6,750 nt of DNA from assembly GCA_910579335.1 (NCBI GenBank), contig CAJTUQ010000112.1:1-6750 (forward strand), in the 5' to 3' direction. A program made the position numbers and the translations under genes. The stretch is from an uncultured Dorea sp. (GTDB lineage: Bacteria; Bacillota; Clostridia; Lachnospirales; Lachnospiraceae). Below, piece after piece: positions 5,926 through 6,750 of the stretch. The notes beneath the pieces are model-generated. The model was not told the origin of the DNA, did no database searches, and was given only the letters and a program-made list of their open reading frames with translations. Position 1 is the first letter of the stretch; each line of letters begins with the position of its first letter.

Positions 5926-6723
5926 TTACTCCATAATCTCTCTTAAATGTTGTAAAAACAGCTGCCGGACGGCAGGGTATTCACCGAGCCCTTTCATATG
6001 GCAGGTCACGTCATATCCGGCGCATTTAAGCTGTGCTGCCCATGAGCCGCCTGTGCTGCCGGCCATGTCGTTTTCTGCATGGTCGCCGGCAACTACCATA
6101 AGAGGCGCCAAATGAAGGGTTTTGACGGACATGCTCTTTAAGAAAGGGATAATCTGACTAAGAGAAGGGTAGGACTCAACAGTTCCCACATGGATATTGG
6201 GATGCCCGGTTTCTTTGAACATGTAATCCAACGCCGCATAGCCAGTGTTGGAGTGGTGCTCTGTGCCGTGCCCCATCAAGAGGAGAGCTGTTTTGCCGTT
6301 TGGATCCTCCCGCAATATTTCTGAGAACTCATCTGCAATAATGCGGGTGAGTTTTTGCATGTCGTCCGTAGTGGACAGAAGAGGATTTCCAATAGAGACC
6401 GCGGAAAAAGAAGTCAGCCATTTTGAGGCGTCCTCTTTCAGCAGTTCATATTCGATCCCGTTGATAACATGGGTGGACTGGATATATACGTGAGAAATTT
6501 TATCCAGCTTCATCTTTTCCAGGGCTTCGTCTACACTGTATATTTTTTCACCGGTTGTTTTTAAAAGCTTTTCCGCGATTTTTCTGCCCGTCCATGCAGA
6601 ATAGACGGGAATCTGCGGATATGCATTCCGAATAGAATCTTCAATGGCTCCGAGCGTTTTTTTCCTTGTATTTTCATAACTGGTACCGAAGCTTACTACC
6701 AGAATCCCTCTTTTTTCAGTCAT
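5926..6723 (-). CDS. cbiK: Sirohydrochlorin cobaltochelatase, CbiK type
   Basis: Inserts Co2+ into sirohydrochlorin (or its reduced precorrin-2 form) at the start of the anaerobic, early-cobalt branch of cobalamin synthesis. The 265-residue protein matches the CbiK family in length and along its whole sequence. It has LVVSFGTSYENTR (8-20), IQSTHVINGIEYE (81-93), LLMGHGTEHH (148-157) with metal/catalytic His-152, GTVESYP (180-186) with Glu-183, and LMVVAGDHAENDMAG (208-222) with His-215. It ends with GLGEYPAVRQLFLQHL. These three residues correspond to the His/Glu/His metal site of CbiK. There is no signal peptide, so it is the cytoplasmic form, unlike periplasmic CbiK variants of sulfate reducers. 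The start is supported by AAAGGAA at 6732-6738, 8 bases upstream. It converges on the hydrolase gene with 18 bases between stops. Its promoter and any cobalamin riboswitch would lie beyond the right edge. Confidence 0.95.
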   Translation of the reverse strand: MTEKRGILVVSFGTSYENTRKKTLGAIEDSIRNAYPQIPVYSAWTGRKIAEKLLKTTGEKIYSVDEALEKMKLDKISHVYIQSTHVINGIEYELLKEDASKWLTSFSAVSIGNPLLSTTDDMQKLTRIIADEFSEILREDPNGKTALLLMGHGTEHHSNTGYAALDYMFKETGHPNIHVGTVESYPSLSQIIPFLKSMSVKTLHLAPLMVVAGDHAENDMAGSTGGSWAAQLKCAGYDVTCHMKGLGEYPAVRQLFLQHLREIME

Positions 6724-6731
6724 AGTAACGG

Positions 6732-6738
6732 TTCCTTT
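6732..6738 (-). promoter_or_regulatory. Ribosome binding site of cbiK
   Basis: On the minus strand AAAGGAA lies 8 bases before the ATG whose complement is at 6721-6723. It fixes the start, since the next in-frame Met candidates would remove the conserved LVVSFGTSY strand. The window ends 12 bases further on, so no promoter can be judged. Confidence 0.7.
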
Positions 6739-6750
6739 CTTTATTTCTTC

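Overview
The window looks like an ordinary chromosomal stretch of a low-to-mid GC, anaerobic Gram-positive of the class Clostridia; Lachnospiraceae is my best guess. The reasons are an HPr kinase/phosphorylase, a ROK glucokinase with a Cys-rich zinc motif, a class A penicillin-binding protein with a long low-complexity tail, a CbiK-type anaerobic cobaltochelatase, strong AGGAGG-like ribosome binding sites and compact gene spacing. Genus and species cannot be read from it. There is no rRNA, tRNA, CRISPR array, insertion sequence or prophage-like gene.

Layout. (1) Positions 1-1766, plus strand: the 3' part of hprK, whose start lies outside the window, then after 25 bases a ROK-family glucokinase. 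Together they suggest a carbon-catabolite-control/glycolysis-entry unit. (2) Positions 1798-1837: a perfect 17-bp stem-loop in the convergent gap, probably terminating transcription from both sides. (3) Positions 1874-4585, minus strand: a 903-residue bifunctional peptidoglycan synthase (glycosyltransferase plus transpeptidase). Its C-terminal tail has an acidic block, a Pro/Thr-rich block and ten tandem NQGG(D/G/E) pentapeptides encoded by a 15-bp/30-bp DNA repeat. (4) Positions 4586-4720: an AT-rich divergent intergenic region with a good extended -10 promoter for the PBP and a weaker -10 for the rightward genes. (5) Positions 4721-5907, plus strand: a YigZ/IMPACT-family gene overlapping by 4 bases an isochorismatase/nicotinamidase-like cysteine hydrolase, so probably translationally coupled. 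(6) Positions 5926-6723, minus strand: a CbiK-type sirohydrochlorin cobaltochelatase, converging on the hydrolase with only an 18-base gap.

Five of the six genes are confidently assigned to known families; the substrate of the cysteine hydrolase is not certain. I see no convincing undescribed system. The most distinctive item is the repeat-bearing extracytoplasmic tail of the PBP, which is likely to vary in length between strains. No gap between genes exceeds 135 bases.
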